From the NCBI GenBank assembly GCA_000283635.1, contig HE613569.1, forward strand, positions 211,501-275,500: a stretch of DNA of 64,000 nucleotides, read 5' to 3'. The position numbers were made by a program, and so were the translations under genes. The first letter of the stretch is position 1. Every line of letters begins with the position of its first letter. This DNA comes from Streptococcus macedonicus ACA-DC 198 (GTDB taxonomy: Bacteria > Bacillota > Bacilli > Lactobacillales > Streptococcaceae). Below are positions 46,529-55,500 of this stretch, one piece after another. The notes beneath the pieces were generated by a model that saw only the letters and a list, made by a program, of their open reading frames with translations, was not told where the DNA came from and searched no databases.

Positions 46529-46564
46529 AACACTTCATGGTTCACACCATGGGGTGTTTTTTTG
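46529..46564 (+). terminator. Island-borne terminator serving rpsI
   Basis: AACACTTCATGG pairs with CCATGGGGTGTT (two G-T pairs) and is followed by TTTTTT. It lies inside the island, so it replaces the native rpsI terminator that now sits beyond attR. Confidence 0.8.
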
Positions 46565-46612
46565 ACGTTTTTTAACAAAATTCACACCACTTTTCACACC
46601 AAATTCACATCA
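46541..46612 (+). repeat. Four TTCACACCA repeats, probable integrase arm sites
   Basis: TTCACACCA occurs at 46541, 46581 and 46593, and TTCACATCA at 46604. The last three are 11-12 bases apart, about one helical turn. They lie between attL and the integrase stop codon, where arm-type binding sites of tyrosine integrases are found. Confidence 0.65.
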
Positions 46613-46921
46613 TTACTTTTTAAGATTACGATAGGCAATCTCTCCAACAGCCATTGGAATAACATTCGAAGCATTGACATAAGTCTTTGTTGTAATCGTG
46701 TCACTATGGGTTAGAGCTTCAGAAATAGCTTCAATAGACGTTCCAGCCTGTTTAGCAAGTGTAGCTCCTATATGCCTTAGTTTATGTGGTGTGGCGTGTG
46801 TAAAATATGGGTGACGATTTTTAAATGTTCTCATCTTATTGTTAAGATAATCTGCATGCAGAGGTTTATTTATGTTTCCTTTGGTATCTATATATGTAAT
46901 CTTGTTTGTCGCAAGAGAGGT
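46613..46921 (-). pseudogene. Tyrosine integrase, C-terminal remnant
   Basis: About 100 codons of a phage/ICE-type integrase remain: KITYIDTKGNINKPLHADYL, then TPHKLRHIGATLAKQAGTS (the HxLRH catalytic box) and ALTHSDTITTKTYV (His and the Tyr nucleophile). The frame is closed at about 46921 by a stop, so the N-terminal ~300 residues are lost. The first ATG inside (46834) would give only 73 aa. The island can thus not excise by its own integrase. Orientation towards attL is standard for such elements. Confidence 0.88.
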
Positions 46922-47281
46922 TTAGTAAAAAACTAGTGGTACTGAGTATTTTGACAGATTTTTATAGAACTAGATCAGATGGTATTTAGATTTATGAAGG
47001 ATTGTGAGACTTTGGGTGAATGTCAAAAAGAAGTTTAGTAAATACAAAATAAGTAAACAGAACCGCAGTAAATTATCTGCGGTTTTCTTGTATTCTGATT
47101 ATCTGTCAGTATCAGACACCATGTATTGTAAATGAAATTTAAGTTCTGTTCATGTTTTGCCTTTTTTTGAGAGCTAACTTACATTATTTCAGGGAACTTC
47201 AAACACTCTCAGAAATAGTTAAAGTTAGGCATAGAAAATGGTATAATAGGTGGAGATATAAACGTTTTCAAGGAGTAGGTT
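46922..47281 (+). other. Non-coding gap before the defence-like operon
   Basis: It contains a terminator hairpin AACCGCAG-N8-CTGCGGTT followed by TTCTTG (47061-47090) and, at 47239-47247, an extended -10 (TGGTATAAT) for the operon. No gene is recognised; a 14-codon tail MKDCETLGECQKEV ending near 47035 may be a relic. Confidence 0.6.
47239..47247 (+). promoter_or_regulatory. Extended -10 promoter of the island operon
   Basis: TGGTATAAT is a TG-extended -10; TTAAAG 17 bases upstream of TATAAT is a poor -35. AAGGAG follows 24 bases later before the TTG start at 47282. Confidence 0.55.
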
Positions 47282-47977
47282 TTGGAAGAGAGCTTAATTA
47301 AATCAAAACAACGTGTTCAAAAACATGGAGAAGTCTTTACACCTGCTTGGATGGTTCGGAAAATGCTGGATACTCCTGGAGTGAAAGAAGCTTGTGAAAG
47401 TGTATATAAGACCTTTTTAGAGCCATCTGCAGGCGATGGAAATTTTTTGCAAGCAATTTTAGAGAGAAAGCTAGAGGCTGTGGTCAGACAGTATGACAAA
47501 CGAAATTGGAAAACAAAGTCTTTATTCGCTCTCTCGTCCATCTATGGCATAGAGTTTTTAGAAGATAATTTGGAAGTGGCACGTTCACGGATGTTTCTTT
47601 GTTATTTAGACTGGTACGAGCAAGCTTTTGGAACTAGACTAAATAGCAAAAATGATATCTATCAATCAGCACACTATCTTATTCATAAAAATATTGTGAG
47701 AGGAAATACCTTGACTCAGCAGCATCCAGTTACAGGGGAGCCTATTAGGTTCAATGAGTGGCAACTGGTCAAAGGTCATCCAAGTTTGGTAAGAAAAATT
47801 CCTTTTGCACTTTCAGAACTTTTGGGTAATGAAGTAGAAGACGATCGGACAGTCGTGGAAGGGCAACTGAGTTTTTTTGATATAGATGATGAATTTATTA
47901 TTGAGAATGAATCTGTTAAAAAAGCAGATACGATAAAAGAGATAACTATTCAAAAAGTGTATTTACTAGGAGATTAG
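47282..47977 (+). CDS. N6-adenine DNA methyltransferase, SAM-binding half
   Basis: A 231-aa protein from a TTG start (AAGGAG six bases upstream). KHGEVFTPAWMVRKML and the SAM motif I FLEPSAGDGNF (about 45-55), then IYGIEFLEDNLEVARSRM (motif II), are those of type I/II N6-adenine methyltransferases, but the protein ends before any NPPY catalytic motif. That motif is found in the next gene (residues 1122-1125), which starts three bases later. I infer that the two products combine to form one methyltransferase active site. The C-terminal ~60 residues (GQLSFFDIDDE...) resemble no family I know. Confidence 0.8.
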   Translation: MEESLIKSKQRVQKHGEVFTPAWMVRKMLDTPGVKEACESVYKTFLEPSAGDGNFLQAILERKLEAVVRQYDKRNWKTKSLFALSSIYGIEFLEDNLEVARSRMFLCYLDWYEQAFGTRLNSKNDIYQSAHYLIHKNIVRGNTLTQQHPVTGEPIRFNEWQLVKGHPSLVRKIPFALSELLGNEVEDDRTVVEGQLSFFDIDDEFIIENESVKKADTIKEITIQKVYLLGD

Positions 47978-47980
47978 GCT

Positions 47981-50900
47981 ATGATTTCAAATTTTGAATT
48001 TTTGGCAATTGATATAGATACAGCCGAGCTTTTTAGAACCATAAATATGGCTGAAGAAAATTATACACATGGGGACTATGAAGGCACGCTGACTAAGGTG
48101 AGAAAAGTTGCTGAGAATACAGCGAGGTTGGTTGCCGATAGAGAATATTTAGATATTAGTGAGCGCGCCACCCTTAATGACGTACTAAGAGAGATAAGAG
48201 ACTTTATTCCTAATAAAACAATCGTCGATCACTTTTATGATATCAAGGGAAAGGGGAATAATTCTGCGCATGTCCTTAATCCAGAAGATGCGACAAAAGA
48301 AAATGCCTTAAAATCACTAAAACAAGTCTTTGACATACTCGCTTGGGTCATGCTGACCTATATTGAACCGGATATTAAAGCCAGTGCAATCGGTCAGTTT
48401 TTAGAACCGAGAGCACAAGAAATGTACACTACGGCTGAGCGGAAGTTTATCTATATTCAAACAGTTAACAATGAAAGTGGACTATTTAATGCCTTCGAAG
48501 GAACTCAAAAAATTGGTGAGGGTAGCGTTTCTTCGGATGATATTGAGACAGATTGGTCGCCAAATAGTGACTTTTTACGTACTGTTGCCCCAAAACGTAT
48601 TAATCAATACATGAAAACATCTGGTCTGCCTTACACGCTTGGTTGGGTAGAGCTTGCTTACAAAAAGGCGACCAAGTCCTGGTTCCATGATTATGATGTG
48701 CATAATATCTTGAAGCGTTCAGGGATTAAACAGGCTGAACAACTGGAAGGAACAGAGTGGTTCAAGACGGATTTAGAGACAGCTAAGGCTGCTATTAAAG
48801 CTGTTAAAGAAGGTAGAAATTATCTAAATATTACTGCCAAAGAATCATTTATTGAAGAACCAGTTATCACCCTTCGTCCAGAACAAGAGACAGCGGTCGA
48901 GCAGACGCAAAAAGTCTTTAAGAAAAAAGACCGAATGCTCTGGAATGCTAAAATGCGTTTTGGTAAAACCTTGACGTCCTTGCAATTGGTCAAGAATGAA
49001 GCCTTTCAAAGAGTGCTCATCATGACTCATCGTCCTGTTGTGGCGGATTCTTGGTTTGATGATTTCAAGAAAATGAAGATGAGCGCCGATGGGTATGATT
49101 ATGGCTCAGTCAATCAAGGAGAAACGCTTGAAAACCTGAAGCGAGGAGAAAAACCTTTTGTGTATTTTGCTTCAATCCAATTGCTTCGGTACAATGGCGG
49201 ACAAACCAATCTGAAAGATTTTGCAGATGTGAATTGGGATTTGATTATCATTGATGAGGCGCACGAGGGAACGCAAACCGAGCTCAGTGATACCGTTATG
49301 AAAGAATTGGTCAGAGAGCATACAAAGATACTTGAACTATCTGGGACACCTTTCAATCTTTTGGATCAATTTGACGAGGAGCAAGTCTATACTTGGGACT
49401 ATGTCATGGAACAACAGGCTAAGAAGAAGTGGGAATTAGAACGACCAAGTGAGCCAAATCCTTATGAAACTTTGCCAAAAGTATCGATGTTCACTTTTGA
49501 AATGAAGCATAAGGAACGTTTTTCTGATGAGAGTAAATCGTTCAACTTTAGGGAATTTTTCCGTGTGGCTGAGGATGGTCAACTTGTTTATAAGAAAGAG
49601 GTTCGCCAATTCTTAGATAATATCACACATCCAGATAGTCGTACGAACTACCCTTTTTCAACGAAGTCTTATCGTGAAGAGTTGCGTCATACGCTTTGGC
49701 TTATGCCAGGTGTTAAGGAAGCTAATGCTTTTGAGGACTTGCTTAAAGAACACCCTATTTTCGGGAAAGAATATAAAATTGTTAATGTTGTTCGAGGAGC
49801 AAGTAGCGATGATGGAATTGCTAATGATGCGGACATAGAGAAAGTTCGTTCTGCTATTGGTAAAGACCCTTCGCAGACAAAAACTATTACCCTGACGGTT
49901 CGTAAACTAACTACAGGTGTAAATATCCCAGAGTGGACAGCAGTCCTGTTTTTGTCAAATACCAATAGTGCCATGAACTACCTACAAGCTGCCTTTCGTG
50001 CTCAGACGCCTTTTTCTCATGAGAAATTGGGAATGAAGACAAATTGTTATGTCTTTGATTTTGCTCCTGATAGAGCCTTGACTGTCATGGCGGAGAGTGC
50101 TCAGATTAACTCAGGTGTAGGGAAGAAAAATACGCAAGCGCAAAAGCAAGCTATGGCTCGTCTGTTAAACTTTATGCCAATTTTAGGGGCTTCTGAGCAT
50201 GGGATGAAGACTTATGATGTCGATAGAATGTTGACACAGCTCAAGAAAGTTTATGCTGAAAAGGCAGTGCGGTCAGGTTTCGAAGATGACAGTCTATATA
50301 ATGACAATCTTTTAACTTTAACCGCTGATGATGCAAGCATGTTTACCAAACTAAATGCTATCGTTGGTAAGACACAGAGTCAAAAAACACCTAAAAAAGT
50401 CATTATTAATGATAATGGTCTAACGGATGAAGAACATGAGCAGGCTGAGCGAGCCAAGAAGAAACCAAAAGCCAAACGGACACCAGAAGAGCTAGAAGCC
50501 ATCGAAAAGCAAAACGAAGCTAAGAAACAACGTAAGAATATGATTTCTATTTTGCGTGGGGTATCTATCCGTATTCCTATGATGATTTATGGCATGGCGG
50601 TTGACTTATCAAAAGATATCACTATTCAAGAATTTATCCAGCAGGTGGATGATGAATCGTGGAAAGAGTTCATGCCAAAAGGTTTCACTAAGGGAATGTT
50701 TAGTGAGATTACCAAGTATTATGATGCAGAAGTCTTTATTGAGGCTGGAAGAATTATTCGCCAGCGAGCAAAATCTTTTGATAGTTTGGACTTTATTGAA
50801 CGGGCAGAAAACATCGCTGAGTTGTTTAGCACCTTTAAAAATCCTGACAAAGAAACTGTGCTGACACCGTGGCGTGTAGTCAATCTTCAAGTGATAAAAT

Positions 50901-52375
50901 CAGTAGGTGGCTTGAATTTCTATGATGATAATTTTGAGTCGGTAACAGATGGAGCGACTTCAAACCTACACTGGGTAGAAAATGAGGTCACATCATCCAT
51001 CTATCAAAAAGAAACAAAGATCTTAGATATTAACTCGAAGACTGGTCTTTATCCTCTTCACAGTGCTATTAGCCTGTATTATCAAAGAGTGGCGGAAAAT
51101 GATGACAATCATTTTGAAGCTGACCAGATCTATCAAGAGATTTTAGCAAATAATATCTATGCTATTGCGAAAACACCAATGGCAAAAACCATCACCGAAC
51201 GCACATTGACCGGTTATCGGAATTACAAAACCAATGTAACCTATATTGAAAACCTAACGGATACCCTAAAAACAGACCTAGACAAAGGGAAAACTCAAGT
51301 GGAGGAGGCATTTAGAAACGTGAAATTTGATGTAGTAATTGGAAATCCTCCGTATCAAAATGAAGGAGTTGGAGAGGTAGCCCGTGACGAGCCAATCTAT
51401 CATAAATTTATGGATTTAGCTTATGAAGTCGCAGATAAGGCAGTTCTGATTACACCAGCTCGTTTTCTCTTTAATGCTGGTCAGACTCCAAAGGTATGGA
51501 ATCAGAAAATGTTAGAAGACGAACATCTTAAAGTGGTTTACTTCGCTCAAAAATCAGAAGAAGTCTTTCCAAATACAGATATCAAGGGTGGGGTAGCCGT
51601 CACTTATCGGGATGTTAATCAAAACTTTGGTGCTATTGAGACCTTCACACCGATTGAATGGCTAAATGACTTGTTGCATTTAGTACGCAATAAAGTTAAG
51701 AAATCGTTTAATGAATATCTTTATGGTAAGAGTAGTTATAAATTTAGCAGTAGTCTTTACAATCGTTATCCAGAATTGAAGGGAAGAGTTTCTTTAGCAG
51801 AAGAAAAATCGATTGGATCAAATATTTTCGAGAAACTACCAGAGATATTCTCGGATAAAAAACAATCAGATAATCAAATTGGGATATACGGACGTATCAA
51901 TAATGAGCGTGTTACAAATTGGCTTGATAGCGATTTAATTGAAGAACATCCTAATCTGAATAAATACAAAGTGTTTTTACCTGCTTCCAACGGAAGTGGG
52001 GCGATAGGCGAAGTTCTATCGACCCCACTCGTGGGTACCCCACTCGTGGGTACCCCACTCGTGGGTACCCCACTCGTGGGTCATACACAAACCTTTATTT
52101 CTTTTGGTGCATTTGATACTGAAGTGGAAGCTGAAAACTGTTTGAAGTACATCAAAACAGATATAGCTCGTGCGATGCTAGGAACACTCAAGGTAACTCA
52201 ACACAATCAATCGAAAGAGGTTTGGAGCAATGTTCCTTGGTTTGATTTTAATGATTATTCTCAAATAGATTGGTCGAAGTCGGTTGAAGAGATTGAAAGA
52301 CAGCTTTATGATTATTTTAATGTTCCAGACAATATTATTGCTGAACTGAAAGCGAATGTTAGAAGAATGGACTAG
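47981..52375 (+). CDS. Fusion of GIY-YIG-like nuclease, DEAH helicase and adenine methyltransferase half
   Basis: A 1464-aa protein. Residues 10-130 look like DUF4145 (AEENYTHGDYEGTLTKVRK...GNNSAH). Residues 155-265 fit the T5orf172 branch of GIY-YIG nucleases: FIYIQ (156-160), KIG (177-179), Arg206, His241 in DVHNIL, EWF (259-261). A superfamily 2 helicase follows: Walker A-like AKMRFGKT (323-330), DEAH (425-428), LSGTPFNL, and TTGVNIPEWT with QAAFRAQ. NPPY lies at 1122-1125, then a specificity-type C-terminus with four TPLVG repeats (1348-1367). It looks like a restriction-modification enzyme that cuts, translocates and methylates with the upstream SAM-binding protein. DNA target and true nuclease activity are unproven. 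Confidence 0.8.
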   Translation: MISNFEFLAIDIDTAELFRTINMAEENYTHGDYEGTLTKVRKVAENTARLVADREYLDISERATLNDVLREIRDFIPNKTIVDHFYDIKGKGNNSAHVLNPEDATKENALKSLKQVFDILAWVMLTYIEPDIKASAIGQFLEPRAQEMYTTAERKFIYIQTVNNESGLFNAFEGTQKIGEGSVSSDDIETDWSPNSDFLRTVAPKRINQYMKTSGLPYTLGWVELAYKKATKSWFHDYDVHNILKRSGIKQAEQLEGTEWFKTDLETAKAAIKAVKEGRNYLNITAKESFIEEPVITLRPEQETAVEQTQKVFKKKDRMLWNAKMRFGKTLTSLQLVKNEAFQRVLIMTHRPVVADSWFDDFKKMKMSADGYDYGSVNQGETLENLKRGEKPFVYFASIQLLRYNGGQTNLKDFADVNWDLIIIDEAHEGTQTELSDTVMKELVREHTKILELSGTPFNLLDQFDEEQVYTWDYVMEQQAKKKWELERPSEPNPYETLPKVSMFTFEMKHKERFSDESKSFNFREFFRVAEDGQLVYKKEVRQFLDNITHPDSRTNYPFSTKSYREELRHTLWLMPGVKEANAFEDLLKEHPIFGKEYKIVNVVRGASSDDGIANDADIEKVRSAIGKDPSQTKTITLTVRKLTTGVNIPEWTAVLFLSNTNSAMNYLQAAFRAQTPFSHEKLGMKTNCYVFDFAPDRALTVMAESAQINSGVGKKNTQAQKQAMARLLNFMPILGASEHGMKTYDVDRMLTQLKKVYAEKAVRSGFEDDSLYNDNLLTLTADDASMFTKLNAIVGKTQSQKTPKKVIINDNGLTDEEHEQAERAKKKPKAKRTPEELEAIEKQNEAKKQRKNMISILRGVSIRIPMMIYGMAVDLSKDITIQEFIQQVDDESWKEFMPKGFTKGMFSEITKYYDAEVFIEAGRIIRQRAKSFDSLDFIERAENIAELFSTFKNPDKETVLTPWRVVNLQVIKSVGGLNFYDDNFESVTDGATSNLHWVENEVTSSIYQKETKILDINSKTGLYPLHSAISLYYQRVAENDDNHFEADQIYQEILANNIYAIAKTPMAKTITERTLTGYRNYKTNVTYIENLTDTLKTDLDKGKTQVEEAFRNVKFDVVIGNPPYQNEGVGEVARDEPIYHKFMDLAYEVADKAVLITPARFLFNAGQTPKVWNQKMLEDEHLKVVYFAQKSEEVFPNTDIKGGVAVTYRDVNQNFGAIETFTPIEWLNDLLHLVRNKVKKSFNEYLYGKSSYKFSSSLYNRYPELKGRVSLAEEKSIGSNIFEKLPEIFSDKKQSDNQIGIYGRINNERVTNWLDSDLIEEHPNLNKYKVFLPASNGSGAIGEVLSTPLVGTPLVGTPLVGTPLVGHTQTFISFGAFDTEVEAENCLKYIKTDIARAMLGTLKVTQHNQSKEVWSNVPWFDFNDYSQIDWSKSVEEIERQLYDYFNVPDNIIAELKANVRRMD
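52022..52081 (+). repeat. Four perfect 15-bp tandem repeats in the specificity region
   Basis: The unit ACCCCACTCGTGGGT occurs four times without error and codes TPLVG in frame each time. Each unit contains the inverted repeat CCCAC-TC-GTGGG, so it can form hairpins and slip. Copy-number change would alter the protein by five residues per unit without frameshift. Confidence 0.95.
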
Positions 52376-52380
52376 AAATA

Positions 52381-52512
52381 GAGGAAACGTCGAATTCGGA
52401 CATTGATTGGTCACAATCAATCGCTGAGTTAGACGGGTAACTCTATCGAAAATAAGGACTTTCAGATGATGAAATTGCCTTTATTGAAAGTAAAGTGAAG
52501 GAGATGGAGTAA
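52381..52512 (+). pseudogene. Relic of a second copy of the methyltransferase C-terminus
   Basis: After the stop of the large gene, one frame reads SNSDIDWSQSIAELD, stop, LYRK, stop, GLSDDEIAFIESKVKEME, stop (52510-52512). This parallels the live tail NDYSQIDWSKSVEEIERQLYDYFNVPDNIIAELKANVRRMD. It is best explained by exchange of the C-terminal specificity part, leaving the old end behind. Confidence 0.75.
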
Positions 52513-52537
52513 GGAAAATTTGAAAACGGAGGTGAAG

Positions 52538-55500
52538 ATGACAGAATTTAAATTTAATAAGTTAACACCATTAAACGATGTTGATATCGATGCGTCGCAT
52601 GAAGCAGCGATGAATTATGCACTAGAAGATAAAGGTATTAAAAATGTAGCGATATCTGGAAATTATGGCTCAGGTAAAAGTAGTTTTATAGAAACTTATA
52701 AAAGTAAAAATGGAAATTTCAAACCATTACATATTTCATTGGCACACTTTTCCTCTCTGAATCACCTTGAAAATGGGAGCAATGCTCAATTGGAAATAGT
52801 CCAAGGGCGGATTGAAAATAGCGATTCGCTGGAGCAAATTAATATCATTGAGGGGAAAATAATTAATCAATTGTTACATCAGATTGATGCAAAGTATATC
52901 CCAATGACTATTTTTAAGTCAAAAAAGAATCCCGTATCATTTGAAGTTATTAAATTTTCTTCCGTATTATTACTATTTTTATTACCTATTTTATTTCTAT
53001 GGAATTATACGCATTTAGCCATCTTAGTTAGAGAAGGCTTCCCAAATTTTCCTCACATTGGAAGTATCATTCGTTTGCTTGCTTACCTAATTTTAACGTG
53101 CAATATGATTTATTCAGTATATAAATTATCTGAATTACAGTTAAAAAGACGTTTAATCAAAAATCTTTCATTTCGTGGTGCGAATATATCTGGAGATGTT
53201 GAAGTATTTCAAAGTGAAGAAGACTCCTATTTTGATAAATATTTAGATGATGTTTTATATCTCTTTGATAACTGTCAGAGTGATATTGTCATCTTTGAAG
53301 ATATTGATCGATTTGAAACAAACCTAATCTTTGAGAAACTAAGAGAAATAAATACGCTTGTTAATAATAAGAGAAAAGATGGGAAGAAACTTTTATTCAT
53401 CTATCTTATCAAAGATGATATGTTTATTTCGCGAGATAGAACTAAATTTTTTGATTTCATCATTCCAATTATTCCAGTAATTACCTCATCTAATTCAGGT
53501 GAAAAGCTAGGAGAAATACTAACAAATTTAGGTGAAGTACACAGTGTTAGTAAAACATTGTTAAAACAAGTGGCGATTTACATTGATGATATGAGACTGG
53601 TGTATAATATTTGTAATGAGTTTGTTTTATATAAGAATAACTTATTTAGTCAGAAAGAAAATGATAATAATAAGCTGAATCTTTCATCAGATAAAATTTT
53701 TGCAATCATTGTTTATAAAAATATTTTTCCTAAAGATTTTTCATTACTCCAGAAAGACTCAGGATTTGTTCATCAACTTTTTAGTAAGATTAATGATTTG
53801 AGACAGGGGAATCTAGATAAAAAATCAACAGAAATTGAGAAAATAGAAGAAAAGATAATTTCTTCTGAACAAGAATTTTCTAGAAATAAACTTGAACTTT
53901 ATTCAACGTATCTGAAGGTTCCTGAGGGAAGGGTAGCTATTCGAGTAAATGGTAAAACCGAGAGTCAATTTCCTAATAGGTTAGATTTTATACGTGAAAT
54001 TCTATCGGAAGATGCGAAAATTACTTCCATCGTACCAGATTATTATAACCGAGAGGATAGCAGAGAAGAAACTATTAATAGTATTTTTGCTTTGGATGAT
54101 ATTAGTTTTCAGGAACGGATGAGTGCTATAGAAAATAGAGACCATCTTAAAGAGTTGAATTCTAAATTAGAAAAATTACGCGAAGAGTATGAAAGTGTTA
54201 AATCAGAAAAGTTGTCTGTTCTCATTAATCGTAATTTCTTCGAGACTATAATGGAAGAGTATCCTTACTTGAAGACAGAGAAAAACTCTCTAATCATGTA
54301 TTTATTGAGAAATGGCTATATAGATGAGAGTTTTCCAGACTATATTACTTATTTTTATCCTAATAGTTTGAAGAAGCAAGATAAGGAATTTTTAAATGCA
54401 GTTCAAGGTGAGATCAAACTTGACTGGGATTATTCTTTGATAGAAGTTTCAGAAGTCAATGAAAGACTTGATGACTCCGATTTTACGAGAATTTATGCCT
54501 TAAACTTTGATTTGTTTGAATATCTTTTACAGAAAAAAGATATGACAAGATTGAAAAGTTATTTATCGGAGTCTAATGTAAAATTTGTTAACAAGTTTTT
54601 ACAACAAAACTCACGACCTCTTGCAGCAAAAATTTCTGTTCTTTTATACTTAATTGATTTAAATCAGGGAACCTTAAAGTTACTTTTGACTTCTGATGGT
54701 ATCCTTGAAAAGGAAAAACTGCAGACGATTATTTTATTGTTGTCATTTATTGATTTTTCTGAAGTCAGCTGGCAAGAAGATCTACAAGAGGTAATGTATT
54801 CTTTTGTAAATAGTAACTGGTCAGCTATCCAAGAAACCGTTGATAATTTTAACGAGCTCATCAATAATACTCAGATTCAAGATAATTTGAAGTTTATGGA
54901 AGTTAAAATTAAAAATTTTAGTTTTGAAGATAGCCATAAAGTGATGAGTGATTTTGTTTATGAAAATAATTTATATGATATTAACGTTCAAAATATCCTA
55001 AGTTTGCTCTACTATATGGATGGTGATGTATCAGCTGAATCAGTTAAAAATAAACCGTTTTCGATACTTGAGCAATTTGACAATCTTAATAATTATATTG
55101 GTAAGAATTTAGAAACTTATATGTCACAAATATTACCTTTCTTGAATGAAGTCATTCGTGATGAGTTACAAGTGGTTTATAGGATTGTAAATAACACAGC
55201 AGTAGCCGAAAACCTCAGAGTTGAATATTTAAAGAAAGTACACGACCACTCTCTTGAAATATCAGAATTAGCAACAATGCCTATTTTAGATGCTGCTATT
55301 GAGTTTAATAAGGTAGGATATAACACAGAAAATATTCTAAATTACTTTTGTGAGTATGATACATGGAACGAAAGATTGATTGAATTTGTGAATAATGGTG
55401 AGCATTTAGAATTTTCCCAGTTAGTGTTCAAGGAATTTTCAGACAATTTGCAAGAAGAATTTTTTGAAGAAACCGTTAAATGTAACCAATTAGCTAATGA

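Noticed and set aside
52022..52081. Phase-variable on/off tract
   Set aside because: The unit is 15 bp, so copy-number changes never shift the frame; length variation of the protein is the only plausible effect.
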